NCBI GenBank assembly: GCA_014804655.1
Contig: JAAUZK010000024.1
Span: 369,836-420,120, forward strand
Source of the DNA: Lachnospiraceae bacterium
GTDB taxonomy: Bacteria; Bacillota; Clostridia; Lachnospirales; Lachnospiraceae
DNA length: 50,285 bases
Direction of reading: 5' to 3'
Shown here: piece after piece, positions 1 to 8,252 of the stretch
How the letters are laid out: every line of letters starts with the position of its first letter
Position numbering within the stretch: the stretch's first letter is position 1
Position numbers and translations under genes: made by a program
The notes under the pieces: generated by a model
Database searches by the model: none
What the model was told of the DNA's origin: nothing
Seen by the model: the letters and a program-made list of their open reading frames with translations, nothing else

Positions 1-1079
1 GCCAGAAGATTCAAGCCATCCGCATCGATGACTAACGGCTTACCGCTCTTAAGAATACTGAACCGAAGCAGTTCCTGCGCCTGTTTTCCCATACCGATCC
101 CCGGACCGATCAGGATACAGTCTGCCCAGTTCTCCGCCTCCTTAAGCCCCTGCTTAAACTTCTCCTCTTGTTCAGATATAACATCACCCGTATAGGTAAG
201 CAGCATGGCTTCCGGTACAAACTGCTGCAGTGCTTCTCTGTTCTCCGCTGCCGTAACTACCTTCACCATACCGGTTCCGATTCGAAACGCACTCTTTGCC
301 GCCATCATGGCAGCCCCTGCAATCTGATCGTTTCCCGCAACGATAAGCGTCTTACCAAATGTTCCCTTATTGCCGTCTGGCCTGCGCACCGGAAGCACTC
401 TGTCGTGCCGCCCCGTATAGGTATACCAATACGGTTCTTCACCGAGAAAGCTGCGCTCGTCTATACCCATATTTCCACATATCAGTGTACCGGTATATTC
501 CGCTCCCGGATACAGGATCTGTCCGACCTTGCAAAATCCATATGTTACGGTCAGATCAGCCTTCACGGCACATCCCATGATCTCCCCCGTATCGGCACGA
601 ATGCCTGACGAAATATCCACGCTGCACACATAGGCATTTCTTTGGTTGATCCACTCTATGGCCTCCGCGTAAACTCCCTCTACAGGCCTTGACAAACCGA
701 TCCCCAATATCGCATCTATCACTATATCATATTCATCATCCTGTATTGTGCTAAAAACCTGCGACTCATATTCCCGCAAAATCTCGATCTGCCTGGCCGT
801 CTCTGCCGAATACCGGTCTTCTTCATCCAACATAATAAAGGATACTTCATACCCTTGCAGCATAAGCAGTCTTCCCACCGCCAGACCATCCCCACCGTTA
901 TTACCTCCTCCCGCTATAACCGCCACTCTGCACGGAGCCTTACCGTACACTCGCCTGATTTCCTCCACCGTCACAAGCGCCGCCCGCTCCATAAGCAGCA
1001 GCGCCGGCAAACGGTACTTCTCTATTGTGTTTCTGTCATAACGCTTCATCTCGGAAGCGGTCACCAAATACTGCATCAT
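1..1079 (-). CDS. nnr: Bifunctional NAD(P)H-hydrate epimerase / dehydratase, 3' end outside window
   Basis: Repairs hydrated NADH and NADPH: the N-terminal YjeF domain epimerises the hydrate and the C-terminal ribokinase-like domain dehydrates it using a nucleotide. The translation shows the YjeF_N glycine-rich signature GGGNNGGDGLAVGR near residue 60, and later the carbohydrate-kinase-like segments VAGNDQIAGAAMMAAKSAF and ILIGPGIG. The gene runs off the left edge, so the C-terminal part is missing here. I chose the ATG at 1079 because GGAG lies six bases before it; an in-frame ATG at 1091 lacks a good ribosome binding site. It follows the coiled-coil gene on the same strand after 72 bases and may share its transcript. 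The family assignment is secure; the start is less so. Confidence 0.9.
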   Translation of the reverse strand, partial: MMQYLVTASEMKRYDRNTIEKYRLPALLLMERAALVTVEEIRRVYGKAPCRVAVIAGGGNNGGDGLAVGRLLMLQGYEVSFIMLDEEDRYSAETARQIEILREYESQVFSTIQDDEYDIVIDAILGIGLSRPVEGVYAEAIEWINQRNAYVCSVDISSGIRADTGEIMGCAVKADLTVTYGFCKVGQILYPGAEYTGTLICGNMGIDERSFLGEEPYWYTYTGRHDRVLPVRRPDGNKGTFGKTLIVAGNDQIAGAAMMAAKSAFRIGTGMVKVVTAAENREALQQFVPEAMLLTYTGDVISEQEEKFKQGLKEAENWADCILIGPGIGMGKQAQELLRFSILKSGKPLVIDADGLNLL

Positions 1080-1151
1080 ACACTTCTCCATTCCGTCTGT
1101 CACGACCACCTGCAGGCACTCTCTCCCCAACGCAAGGGAAGCGTCAAAATC

Positions 1152-1847
1152 TCACGATTTCAACGCATCCTCATCGTCACCTTTGTTCTCTGCATCCGAA
1201 TCACTGTTCTTGTCATCCGACTCCTTCTTGTTACCGTACTTCTCCTTCGGATCATATTTCATATCAAAAATCTCTATGACATCCGCCCCGAAGATATCAT
1301 GCATATAGGAGTACAGCAGATGATTCATCGCCTCTTTCTCCTGCTTGCGCACGACCTTTTTCTTCAATTCTCTTCGGATACCGTTGATCCATTCATCGAT
1401 CTCTTCCAGTTCCTCCGTATTTTTCTGCAGTTTACGGTAACATACCTCCATCGTGGCAAGCATCAGCTTATGATTCAAGTGGTTAATCTGCCTGGGAAGT
1501 TCCATCATCTCTTCCTCACATGCCTCTATCTTCTCGTTGCAGGCTGTGACAGTTTCCCTGCACTCTTCCATCTTTTTTTCCAATTTCTTGGAAGGCGCTT
1601 TCCCCATCTCGTCCGCAAGTATTACGATCTCGTCCATCTTTGCCTTCTTCAATTTTTTAATTTCACGGCTTTCCTCATTAGCTTTAGCCTGACGCTTGAG
1701 CAATTTATTCATTTCGCTTTCCATACGCTTGATCTCAGTACTGTATTCCTTCTGCGTAAAAAGCTTATGCCACTTATTATCCAGCGTGAGAATCGGGATT
1801 TTCTTCCCGGACAGCGCCGGTTCAAATATTTCGTCTGTTCTGGACAT
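1152..1847 (-). CDS. Coiled-coil protein of unknown function
   Basis: This 231-residue protein is not one I recognise. It has no signal peptide or membrane segment. Residues from about 40 to 185 are rich in Glu, Lys, Met and Leu in heptad-like order, so a long cytoplasmic coiled coil is expected. The last 35 residues are a highly charged Asp/Glu/Lys/Ser tail. The N-terminal part contains ILTLDNKWHKLF, probably a short ordered segment. It lies between rex and nnr on the same strand. The gap to rex holds a 17-bp tandem repeat and no clear terminator, so co-transcription with rex is possible. No function can be inferred from sequence alone. Confidence 0.75.
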   Translation of the reverse strand: MSRTDEIFEPALSGKKIPILTLDNKWHKLFTQKEYSTEIKRMESEMNKLLKRQAKANEESREIKKLKKAKMDEIVILADEMGKAPSKKLEKKMEECRETVTACNEKIEACEEEMMELPRQINHLNHKLMLATMEVCYRKLQKNTEELEEIDEWINGIRRELKKKVVRKQEKEAMNHLLYSYMHDIFGADVIEIFDMKYDPKEKYGNKKESDDKNSDSDAENKGDDEDALKS

Positions 1848-1860
1848 ATATTCACTGCCT

Positions 1861-1911
1861 CTCTGTCATGTAATACTCTCTGTTATGCGATATTCTCTGT
1901 CATGCAATACT
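1861..1911. repeat. Three tandem copies of a 17-bp unit
   Basis: The gap between rex and the coiled-coil gene contains three head-to-tail copies of a unit close to CTCTGTCATGCAATACT, at 1861-1877, 1878-1894 and 1895-1911. A degenerate fourth copy (ATCTGTCATGAGATGC) runs into the rex stop codon. Copies differ at three or four positions. The unit is too short and too few in number for a CRISPR array. Confidence 0.7.
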
Positions 1912-1920
1912 TACCTGTGG

Positions 1921-2553
1921 TTATCTGTCATGAGATGCAAGGTTGTAGGACAATTTCATCAAACTGTCCGAAAGGTGTACATTCTCAACCTGTATATCAT
2001 CCGGCACATGCAGATCCACATGTGCAAAATTCCAGAATCCCTTGATCCCACAGGATACAAGCTGTTCCGCCACTTCCACCGCGCTGCTTTTGGGTATGGT
2101 AAGGACTGCGATATCAATGTCATTGTCTTTCACAAAACGTTCCATTTCCTGCATCGGTCGCACTGTGATCCCCCGAATCTGTGTGCCATGGAGCCTCTCA
2201 TCAATATCAAATATTCCTCTGAAAATAAATCCCCTGCGCTCAAAATTCATGTAATTCACAAGCGTCTGTCCCAGATGCCCGGCTCCCACAATAATCAGAT
2301 TATGCTCCTCATGGAGCCCCAGAATCTTACCGATTTCATCATATAGATATCCTACATTATAGCCATACCCCTGTTGACCGAAACCGCCGAAGTTATTCAG
2401 ATCCTGTCTGATCTGCGAGGCAGTCACTCTCATGATATCACTCAGTTCCTGTGAAGAAACCCTCTCGATCCCCTCATCCTTCAATTCTCCAAGATATCTG
2501 AAGTATCTGGGTAAACGGCTGATAACAGCCTGTGAAATCTCTTTGTCTTCCAC
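1921..2553 (-). CDS. rex: Redox-sensing transcriptional repressor Rex
   Basis: Rex senses the NADH/NAD+ ratio and represses fermentation and electron-transfer genes when NADH is low. The 210-residue length is normal for the family. Residues 1-75 form the winged-helix DNA-binding domain, with SRLPRYFRYL and SQIRQDLNNFGGFGQQGYGYNV typical of Rex. A Rossmann domain follows with IIVGAGHLGQTL as the dinucleotide-binding loop, and the C-terminal helix that swaps between subunits is present. The gene is transcribed from its own promoter, divergent from the ABC-F gene. I could not find an exact clostridial Rex box in its upstream region, so autoregulation is not shown by sequence. Confidence 0.97.
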   Translation of the reverse strand: MEDKEISQAVISRLPRYFRYLGELKDEGIERVSSQELSDIMRVTASQIRQDLNNFGGFGQQGYGYNVGYLYDEIGKILGLHEEHNLIIVGAGHLGQTLVNYMNFERRGFIFRGIFDIDERLHGTQIRGITVRPMQEMERFVKDNDIDIAVLTIPKSSAVEVAEQLVSCGIKGFWNFAHVDLHVPDDIQVENVHLSDSLMKLSYNLASHDR

Positions 2554-2584
2554 CTTGCTGCACCCCCTGTATCGTAATATGATA

Positions 2585-2613
2585 AGTATACAACTGTGTT
2601 AAAAAACTGTCAA
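2585..2613 (-). promoter_or_regulatory. Sigma-A type promoter of rex
   Basis: On the minus strand TTGACA (2608-2613) and TATACT (2585-2590) are separated by exactly 17 bp. This sits about 30 bp upstream of the rex start and faces away from the ABC-F promoter. Confidence 0.8.
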
Positions 2614-2644
2614 ACAACTTAGTCTAGTCGGTCGTAACCGTAAC

Positions 2645-2673
2645 TTGACAGTTTAGCGTTCTGACGGTATTCT
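2645..2673 (+). promoter_or_regulatory. Promoter of the ABC-F gene
   Basis: TTGACA at 2645-2650 is followed after 17 bp by TATTCT at 2668-2673. The rex and ABC-F -35 boxes lie 31 bp apart within an inverted repeat (AACTGTCAA and TTGACAGTT), so the two promoters are back to back. Confidence 0.7.
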
Positions 2674-2704
2674 TATAGCATAAAAAAAGAAAGGGTTGTG
2701 CCAT

Positions 2705-4666
2705 ATGCTGCTTTCCGTCAGTAATATTGATAAATCATTCAACGATATCCCTGTACTGAAAAATGTATCCTTCCATATAGAAGATCACGATAAGGCTGCC
2801 ATCGTCGGAATTAACGGTGCCGGCAAGACTACTTTGCTGCGCATTATCATGGGAGAATTGACTCCAGACAACGGAATCGTAACGATCTCCCGCGACCGGA
2901 CAATCGGTTATCTCTCCCAGCACGAGGCAGTGTCCGGTGAAAACACGATCTATGATGAACTGCTCTCTGTGAAGCAGAATATCATTGAACTGGAACAGAA
3001 GATCCGTTCTACGGAATTGCAGATGAAGACGGCTTCCGAGGATACCTTAAATCGTCTGATGAACACCTACTCCGACCTGACCCACGCCTTTGAATCCGCC
3101 AACGGATACGCTTACAAAAGCGAACTTACCGGCGTACTCAAAGGACTCGGATTTACGGAAGATGAATTTACGCGGTCTGTCGATACCCTCTCCGGCGGTC
3201 AGAAGACTCGTGTGGCTTTAGGTAAGCTCCTCCTGATTAAGCCTGATCTGATCATCTTGGACGAGCCTACAAACCACCTAGATATGTCTTCCATCACCTG
3301 GCTGGAAACCTATTTAAGAAGCTATAAAGGCGCCGTGATCATCGTATCCCACGACCGTTATTTTCTGGACAGAATTGCAAATAAAGTCATAGAGCTTGAC
3401 AACACCAAGGCTACTGCCTTTACGGGAAATTATTCCGATTACGCCTCCAAAAAAGAAATCCTGCGTACGGCGGAATATAATGCCTATGTAAAACAGCAGC
3501 AGGAAATTAAGCATCAAGAAGAAGTAATCGAAAAATTAAGGTCCTTTAACCGTGAAAAATCGATTCGTCGTGCAGAGAGTCGTGAAAAAATGTTAGAAAA
3601 AATCGATGTACTGGAAAAACCCACCACAGTGCGTGCCGATATGCACCTACGTCTGGAGCCGAAATATGAAAGCGGCAATGATGTGCTTCACGTGGAGAAT
3701 CTGTCCAAGCACTTCGGTTCTCTCACGCTCTTTGAACAGCTTGATTTTGATATCAAAAAGGGAGAACATGTAGCCATCATCGGTGACAACGGTACCGGCA
3801 AGACTACGATCCTTAAAATGATCAATGATCTGGTGGCTCCGGATACCGGAGAGATCCGTCTCGGTACGAACGTGGCCATCGGTTACTATGATCAGGAACA
3901 TCATGTATTACATATGGAGAAAACGCTGTTTGAGGAGATTTCCGATGATTACCCGACTCTCACGAACACGGAGATTCGCAATACCCTCGCCGCTTTTCTC
4001 TTTACCGGGGAGGATGTATTCAAGCAGGTAAAATCCCTAAGCGGCGGCGAACGGGGACGCGTCTCTCTCGCCAAGCTGATGTTATCGGAAGCTAATTTTC
4101 TTATTCTGGATGAGCCCACAAACCACTTGGATATTATGTCTAAGGAAATCTTGGAAGATGCGCTGAATGCCTACACCGGCACGGTACTCTATGTATCCCA
4201 TGACCGCTATTTCATCAATAAAACCGCCTCCAGGATCCTTGACTTAAACCATCAGGTACTGACCGGATATCTCGGCAATTATGATTATTATTTAGAGAAA
4301 AAGGAAGAACAGCTCGCACTGATCGATGCCGCAAAAAGAAATGCCGGCTCTGATCTGCCGCCGAATTCTCACAATATCCGCTCCGCTGTTTCCGAAGGCA
4401 ATACAAACGCTTCGGCTGATGGCAGACAGGACTGGCTGGCACACAAAGAACAGCAGGCGGCACAGCGCAAAAAAGAAAATGCACTAAAGAAATGCGAAGC
4501 TCGGATCGAAGAATTAGAAACCCGAAACGGGGAAATCGATGCGCTCATGACATCGCCCGACATTTGTACCGATGTAGCTAAGCTGCAGGAACTGAGCCGT
4601 GAAAAGGAATCCAACGACACTGAATTGTCTGATCTGTATGAAAAATGGGAACAGCTCTCTGAATAA
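2705..4666 (+). CDS. ABC-F family ATPase (ribosome-associated)
   Basis: ABC-F proteins have two ATP-binding cassettes and no membrane domain; they act on the ribosome, as translation factors or in protecting it from antibiotics. Cassette 1 has Walker A GINGAGKTT, signature LSGGQ and Walker B LDEPTNHLD; cassette 2 has GDNGTGKTT, LSGGE and LDEPTNHLD. A linker rich in Lys and Glu joins them, and the last 90 residues form a coiled coil. The arrangement resembles the YdiF/Uup housekeeping branch rather than known resistance proteins, but this is inference. I chose the ATG at 2705, nine bases after GAAAGGG, over an in-frame TTG at 2696. It is transcribed divergently from rex. Confidence 0.93.
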   Translation: MLLSVSNIDKSFNDIPVLKNVSFHIEDHDKAAIVGINGAGKTTLLRIIMGELTPDNGIVTISRDRTIGYLSQHEAVSGENTIYDELLSVKQNIIELEQKIRSTELQMKTASEDTLNRLMNTYSDLTHAFESANGYAYKSELTGVLKGLGFTEDEFTRSVDTLSGGQKTRVALGKLLLIKPDLIILDEPTNHLDMSSITWLETYLRSYKGAVIIVSHDRYFLDRIANKVIELDNTKATAFTGNYSDYASKKEILRTAEYNAYVKQQQEIKHQEEVIEKLRSFNREKSIRRAESREKMLEKIDVLEKPTTVRADMHLRLEPKYESGNDVLHVENLSKHFGSLTLFEQLDFDIKKGEHVAIIGDNGTGKTTILKMINDLVAPDTGEIRLGTNVAIGYYDQEHHVLHMEKTLFEEISDDYPTLTNTEIRNTLAAFLFTGEDVFKQVKSLSGGERGRVSLAKLMLSEANFLILDEPTNHLDIMSKEILEDALNAYTGTVLYVSHDRYFINKTASRILDLNHQVLTGYLGNYDYYLEKKEEQLALIDAAKRNAGSDLPPNSHNIRSAVSEGNTNASADGRQDWLAHKEQQAAQRKKENALKKCEARIEELETRNGEIDALMTSPDICTDVAKLQELSREKESNDTELSDLYEKWEQLSE

Positions 4667-4686
4667 GGGCTGTTCCCTCTTAATTT
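4647..4686 (+). terminator. Hairpin terminator spanning the ABC-F stop codon
   Basis: GGGAACAGC (4647-4655) pairs perfectly with GCTGTTCCC (4669-4677), followed by TCTTAATTT. The ABC-F stop codon lies in the loop, so the last codons form part of the stem. The T-tract is short. Confidence 0.65.
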
Positions 4687-4721
4687 AAATCTCTTAATAT
4701 AAATCGAACTTGTTCAATTTT

Positions 4722-5927
4722 CTACATTGCTTCATATTCCGCCTTGATCGCCTTAATAAAATTCTCGCTGTTTAAGACAGTCACATTCTGCAGCGAAGTG
4801 ATTAAAGCCAGATCTTTGGTCATCTTACCTGACTCGATCGTCCGAATCGTCGCACTTTCCAACTTGTCCGCAAATGTCACAAGCTCCGGATTATTATCCA
4901 ACTCCCCGCGTTTCCTGAGTGCTCCCGTCCATGCAAAGATAGTAGCCACAGAATTGGTGGAAGTTTCCTCACCCTTCAAGTGCTTATAATAATGCCGCTG
5001 TACTGTTCCGTGCGCCGCTTCATATTCATACACACCGCTGGGAGATACCAGCACGGAAGTCATCATTGCAAGAGAACCGAATGCGGAGGAAACCATATCG
5101 CTCATTACATCGCCGTCATAATTCTTGCACGCCCAGATAAATCCGCCCTTTGCCTTCATAACCCGCGCCACCGCATCGTCAATCAGCGTATAGAAATACT
5201 CTATCCCTGTCGCTTCAAATTTATCCTTGTACTCCGTATCATAGATTTCCTGAAAAATATCCTTGAAATTATGATCGTATTTCTTGGAGATCGTATCCTT
5301 CGTGGCAAACCACAGATCCTGCTTCGTGTCAATCGCATAATTAAAACATGCTTTGGCAAAACTCGTGATAGACTCGTCCGTGTTATGAATCCCCTGCAGG
5401 ATACCGGAACCCTTAAATTCATGTATCGTCTCCCTGATCGTAGTGCCGTCCTCGGAAGTAAATACCAGCTCTGCCTTGCCTGCACCGGGTACTTTGATCT
5501 CCGTATTTTTATATACATCACCGTAAGCATGACGCGCCAGTGTGATCGGTTTCTCCCAATTTCTGACGCAAGGCTCTATCCCTTTCACCACAATAGGGGT
5601 ACGGAACACTGTGCCGTCCAGTGCTGCACGTATCGTACCGTTGGGACTTTTCCACATTTCCTTAAGATTATATTCCGTCATTCTGGCCGCATTGGGCGTA
5701 ATTGTGGCACACTTAACCGCCACACCGTATTTCTTCGTTGCTTCCGCAGAATCGATCGTAACCTGATCCAATGTCTCATCACGATGTGTCAGCCCCAGAT
5801 CATAGTATTCCGTCTTTAAATCAATATAGGGCAATAACAGTTCGTCCTTGATCATTTTCCAGAGAATTCTTGTCATCTCATCTCCGTCCATCTCTACAAG
5901 GGGTGTCGTCATCTTAATCTTTTCCAT
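4722..5927 (-). CDS. icd: NADP-dependent isocitrate dehydrogenase
   Basis: Oxidatively decarboxylates isocitrate to 2-oxoglutarate, here probably for glutamate synthesis. The protein of about 402 residues belongs to the homodimeric type shared with eukaryotes: it has the substrate-binding motif KSPNGTIR and the region [14 protein letters not shown] with [19 protein letters not shown] near the C-terminus. I place the start at the ATG at 5927, preceded by AGGAGG; the reading frame extends eight codons upstream without its own ribosome binding site. It is the last gene of the run citrate synthase, GntR regulator, icd, with only 38 bases between it and the regulator. No aconitase gene lies in the window. 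Confidence 0.95.
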   Translation of the reverse strand: MEKIKMTTPLVEMDGDEMTRILWKMIKDELLLPYIDLKTEYYDLGLTHRDETLDQVTIDSAEATKKYGVAVKCATITPNAARMTEYNLKEMWKSPNGTIRAALDGTVFRTPIVVKGIEPCVRNWEKPITLARHAYGDVYKNTEIKVPGAGKAELVFTSEDGTTIRETIHEFKGSGILQGIHNTDESITSFAKACFNYAIDTKQDLWFATKDTISKKYDHNFKDIFQEIYDTEYKDKFEATGIEYFYTLIDDAVARVMKAKGGFIWACKNYDGDVMSDMVSSAFGSLAMMTSVLVSPSGVYEYEAAHGTVQRHYYKHLKGEETSTNSVATIFAWTGALRKRGELDNNPELVTFADKLESATIRTIESGKMTKDLALITSLQNVTVLNSENFIKAIKAEYEAM

Positions 5928-5965
5928 TGTTGATTCCTCCTGCCTTTTCATTATTTATTTTAAGA

Positions 5966-6664
5966 TTATTTTGCAGCTTCCTCACCGTAAATTTCATACA
6001 AGCCGTTCTTCACCATGTTGTCATAAGCATTCAGCATATGTTTATTGGCAAGCTGTTCCGCCTTGTCCGCGTCACCCGCCTTAATCGCTTCCATGATCTG
6101 TCTGTGTTCATCATTGGAGGCTCGTCCTCTCGTGTTTGTAGAAAGCGTCTTCTGTCTGACCCTGAGCACATACTGGTGATAATCCCGCAGCGTATGCTCC
6201 AACATCTTGGAATCGCATGCCTCATAGAGAATATCATGGAAACGATTGTCCAGCTCCGCCATCTGATCCATATGCCCCTTAGAGGCATGAAACTCGGCCA
6301 GATAGATATTTTCCTCCATCTCCTCCATCTGCTCTTTCGTAATCTTCTCTGTGGCAAGTCTGGCACATAATCCCTCCAGAAGAGAACGAATCATATAAAT
6401 ATCTTTTACATCCTTCGCCGTGATGCCGGTAACATATGCTCCCTTATTAGGAACGATCTGTATCAATCCTTCCAGTTCCAACTGCCGGAAAGCCTCTCTG
6501 ACCGGCGTGCGGCTGACGCCCAACTCTTCTCCGATCGCAACTTCTTTCAGTTCTTCGTGCTCCTTATACTTTCCGCTTAAGATATCCTCCCGCAGTTTCT
6601 GAAACACTCTTCCGCGCAGGGAATACTTATCATTGACTTCATTCTTTAAATCATAATTAGCCAT
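5966..6664 (-). CDS. GntR-family regulator, FadR/FCD subfamily
   Basis: The N-terminal 75 residues are a winged helix-turn-helix (GRVFQKLREDILSGKY, then IGEELGVSRTPVREAFRQLE), and the C-terminal domain is the all-helical FCD ligand-binding domain, usually binding carboxylic acids through a metal. Conserved His and Asp residues are seen in ELDNRFHDILYEA and HRQIMEAIKAGD. The start is uncertain: ATG at 6664 gives 232 residues, whereas a GTG at 6682 has the AGGAG too close. The gene lies between citrate synthase and icd, so its ligand may be a di- or tricarboxylate such as citrate. A palindrome over the promoter of this operon is a likely binding site. Confidence 0.92.
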   Translation of the reverse strand: MANYDLKNEVNDKYSLRGRVFQKLREDILSGKYKEHEELKEVAIGEELGVSRTPVREAFRQLELEGLIQIVPNKGAYVTGITAKDVKDIYMIRSLLEGLCARLATEKITKEQMEEMEENIYLAEFHASKGHMDQMAELDNRFHDILYEACDSKMLEHTLRDYHQYVLRVRQKTLSTNTRGRASNDEHRQIMEAIKAGDADKAEQLANKHMLNAYDNMVKNGLYEIYGEEAAK

Positions 6665-6721
6665 TTCTTTTTCAGTTTCCACTCCTTTTCGCGTATCAGT
6701 CTTACCACTCCTAACAAATGC

Positions 6722-8146
6722 TTAAGCACCCGGAGCCTCAATTCCCAGCTCCTCACAGGTCTTCTTTATCTGCGCAACAAGCTCCTCATCCGTCAGCACC
6801 GTCACACGACCTGTCACATATTCCTCATCTACCCATACCTTAAGCGCATGTACCAGATCACAGTTCTTGTCCAAGTGCTTATCCTCCGGCAGATGATAGT
6901 AAGTATTGATCCAGTGCGCGATTCCAGCCAGACCCGATGTATTGGATACTGCGCACAGAACCGGTCTGCTCAGGAATTTATCCGTGTCAAATATATTATA
7001 AATCTCCTCATTCTTGAGAAGCCCGTCCGCATGAATTCCCGCTCTCGTCACATTGAAATTCTTCCCCACAAAAGGCGTTCTGGGCGGAATCTCATAACCG
7101 ATCTCTTTCTCGTAATATTCCGCCAGCTCTGTAATCACTCTGGTGTCCATACCGTTTAAACTGCCGCGAAGCTGCGCATATTCAAATACCATTGCCTCTA
7201 ACGGTGTATTGCCTGTCCTCTCGCCGATGCCAAACAGCGAGGTATTGATTCCCGAACAGCCATACAGCCATGCAGTGGTAGAATTGGATACCGCTTTGTA
7301 GAAATCATTATGCCCATGCCATTCAAGCAGCTCATGCGGTACCCCCGCATGTGTATGTAATGCGTAAATGATTCCCTGCACGCTTCTGGGAATAACCGCA
7401 CCCGGATAATTGACTCCGTATCCCATCGTATCGCAGGCACGCACTTTAATCGGAATCTTATACTCTTCCATGAGCTTCATCAGTTCCATGCAAAAAGGCA
7501 CCACATATCCGTAAATATCCGCCCGCGTAATATCCTCCAAATGACATCTGGGACTGATTCCCTCTTCCAGACAGTCACGGATCACACCTAAATAATGGTC
7601 CATAGCCTGTCTTCTCGTCATTTTAAGCTTTAAGAAAATATGATAATCCGAGCAGCTTACCAGAATGCCCGTCTCCTTCATGCCGATTTCCTTCACCAGC
7701 TTGAAATCTTCCTTACTGGCACGTATCCAACTCGTGATCTCCGGATACTGATACCCCTGTTCCATACACTTATATACCGCGTCCCGATCCTTTTTACTGT
7801 ACAGAAAAAATTCGCAGGCACGGATCATACCGTTTGGTCCACCCAACTTGTGCAGATAATCATAGATTGTGACGATCTGCTGCGTTGTATAGGGCGCTCT
7901 GGACTGCTGACCGTCCCGAAACGTGGTATCCGTAATCCAAATATCCTTCGGCATATTATGCGGCACTGTCCTGTCGTTAAACGGAATCTTAGGTATTTCG
8001 GAATAAGGAAACATATTCCGGAACACATTAGGTTTCTGAACGTCGTCCAAAATGTACATATGCTCTTCTATTTCCAGAAGATTATTATGATCATTCATGG
8101 TTACCGGACGATTCGCAAAAGTTCTCTCATCATACATAGCTGTCAC
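6722..8146 (-). CDS. Probable citrate (Re)-synthase, homocitrate/isopropylmalate synthase family
   Basis: The protein belongs to the DRE-TIM metallolyases: DTTFRDGQQS near residue 73 supplies the catalytic Arg and Asp, and EWHGHNDFYKA near residue 290 supplies the two metal-binding His. Unlike isopropylmalate synthases it has no C-terminal LeuA dimer domain and has an N-terminal extension of about 65 residues. This resembles the Re-face citrate synthase described in Clostridium kluyveri and relatives. Its position beside icd supports condensation of acetyl-CoA and oxaloacetate to citrate. The start may be GTG at 8146 or ATG at 8137. A homocitrate or isopropylmalate activity cannot be excluded by sequence, but no leu or lys genes are nearby. 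Confidence 0.82.
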   Translation of the reverse strand: MTAMYDERTFANRPVTMNDHNNLLEIEEHMYILDDVQKPNVFRNMFPYSEIPKIPFNDRTVPHNMPKDIWITDTTFRDGQQSRAPYTTQQIVTIYDYLHKLGGPNGMIRACEFFLYSKKDRDAVYKCMEQGYQYPEITSWIRASKEDFKLVKEIGMKETGILVSCSDYHIFLKLKMTRRQAMDHYLGVIRDCLEEGISPRCHLEDITRADIYGYVVPFCMELMKLMEEYKIPIKVRACDTMGYGVNYPGAVIPRSVQGIIYALHTHAGVPHELLEWHGHNDFYKAVSNSTTAWLYGCSGINTSLFGIGERTGNTPLEAMVFEYAQLRGSLNGMDTRVITELAEYYEKEIGYEIPPRTPFVGKNFNVTRAGIHADGLLKNEEIYNIFDTDKFLSRPVLCAVSNTSGLAGIAHWINTYYHLPEDKHLDKNCDLVHALKVWVDEEYVTGRVTVLTDEELVAQIKKTCEELGIEAPGA

Positions 8147-8218
8147 GTACCTTTCCGTGTCTATCCGCTGCGATCAATATTATCTCTCATACCACATTGT
8201 CGCATGGATGTACGCCAC

Positions 8219-8240
8219 GTATAATTGTATACAATCATAC
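8219..8240. promoter_or_regulatory. 22-bp palindrome, probable GntR operator
   Basis: The core ATTGTATACAAT (8224-8235) is a perfect palindrome. It extends to 22 bp with one mismatched pair. It covers the -10 box of the citrate synthase promoter, a position suited to repression. TTGTATACAA-like sites are common for FadR-subfamily GntR proteins, and such a regulator is encoded in the same operon. Confidence 0.65.
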
Positions 8241-8252
8241 CATTTGTGTCAA
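8224..8252 (-). promoter_or_regulatory. Promoter of the citrate synthase-gntR-icd operon
   Basis: On the minus strand TTGACA (8247-8252) and TACAAT (8224-8229) are 17 bp apart. The -35 box contains the TGA stop codon of the upstream protease gene, so the operon promoter begins inside that gene's end. Confidence 0.8.

Noticed and set aside
855..2045. Plus-strand open reading frame of 396 codons
   Set aside because: It is antisense to nnr, the coiled-coil gene and rex, has no family features and no ribosome binding site.
2574..2644. Rex operator in the rex promoter
   Set aside because: TTGT and AACA half-sites occur, but their spacing does not fit the clostridial Rex consensus.
4980..5819. 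Plus-strand open reading frame of 279 codons
   Set aside because: It lies opposite icd, whose protein motifs are clear; the product is Arg/Ile/His-rich and looks like a shadow.
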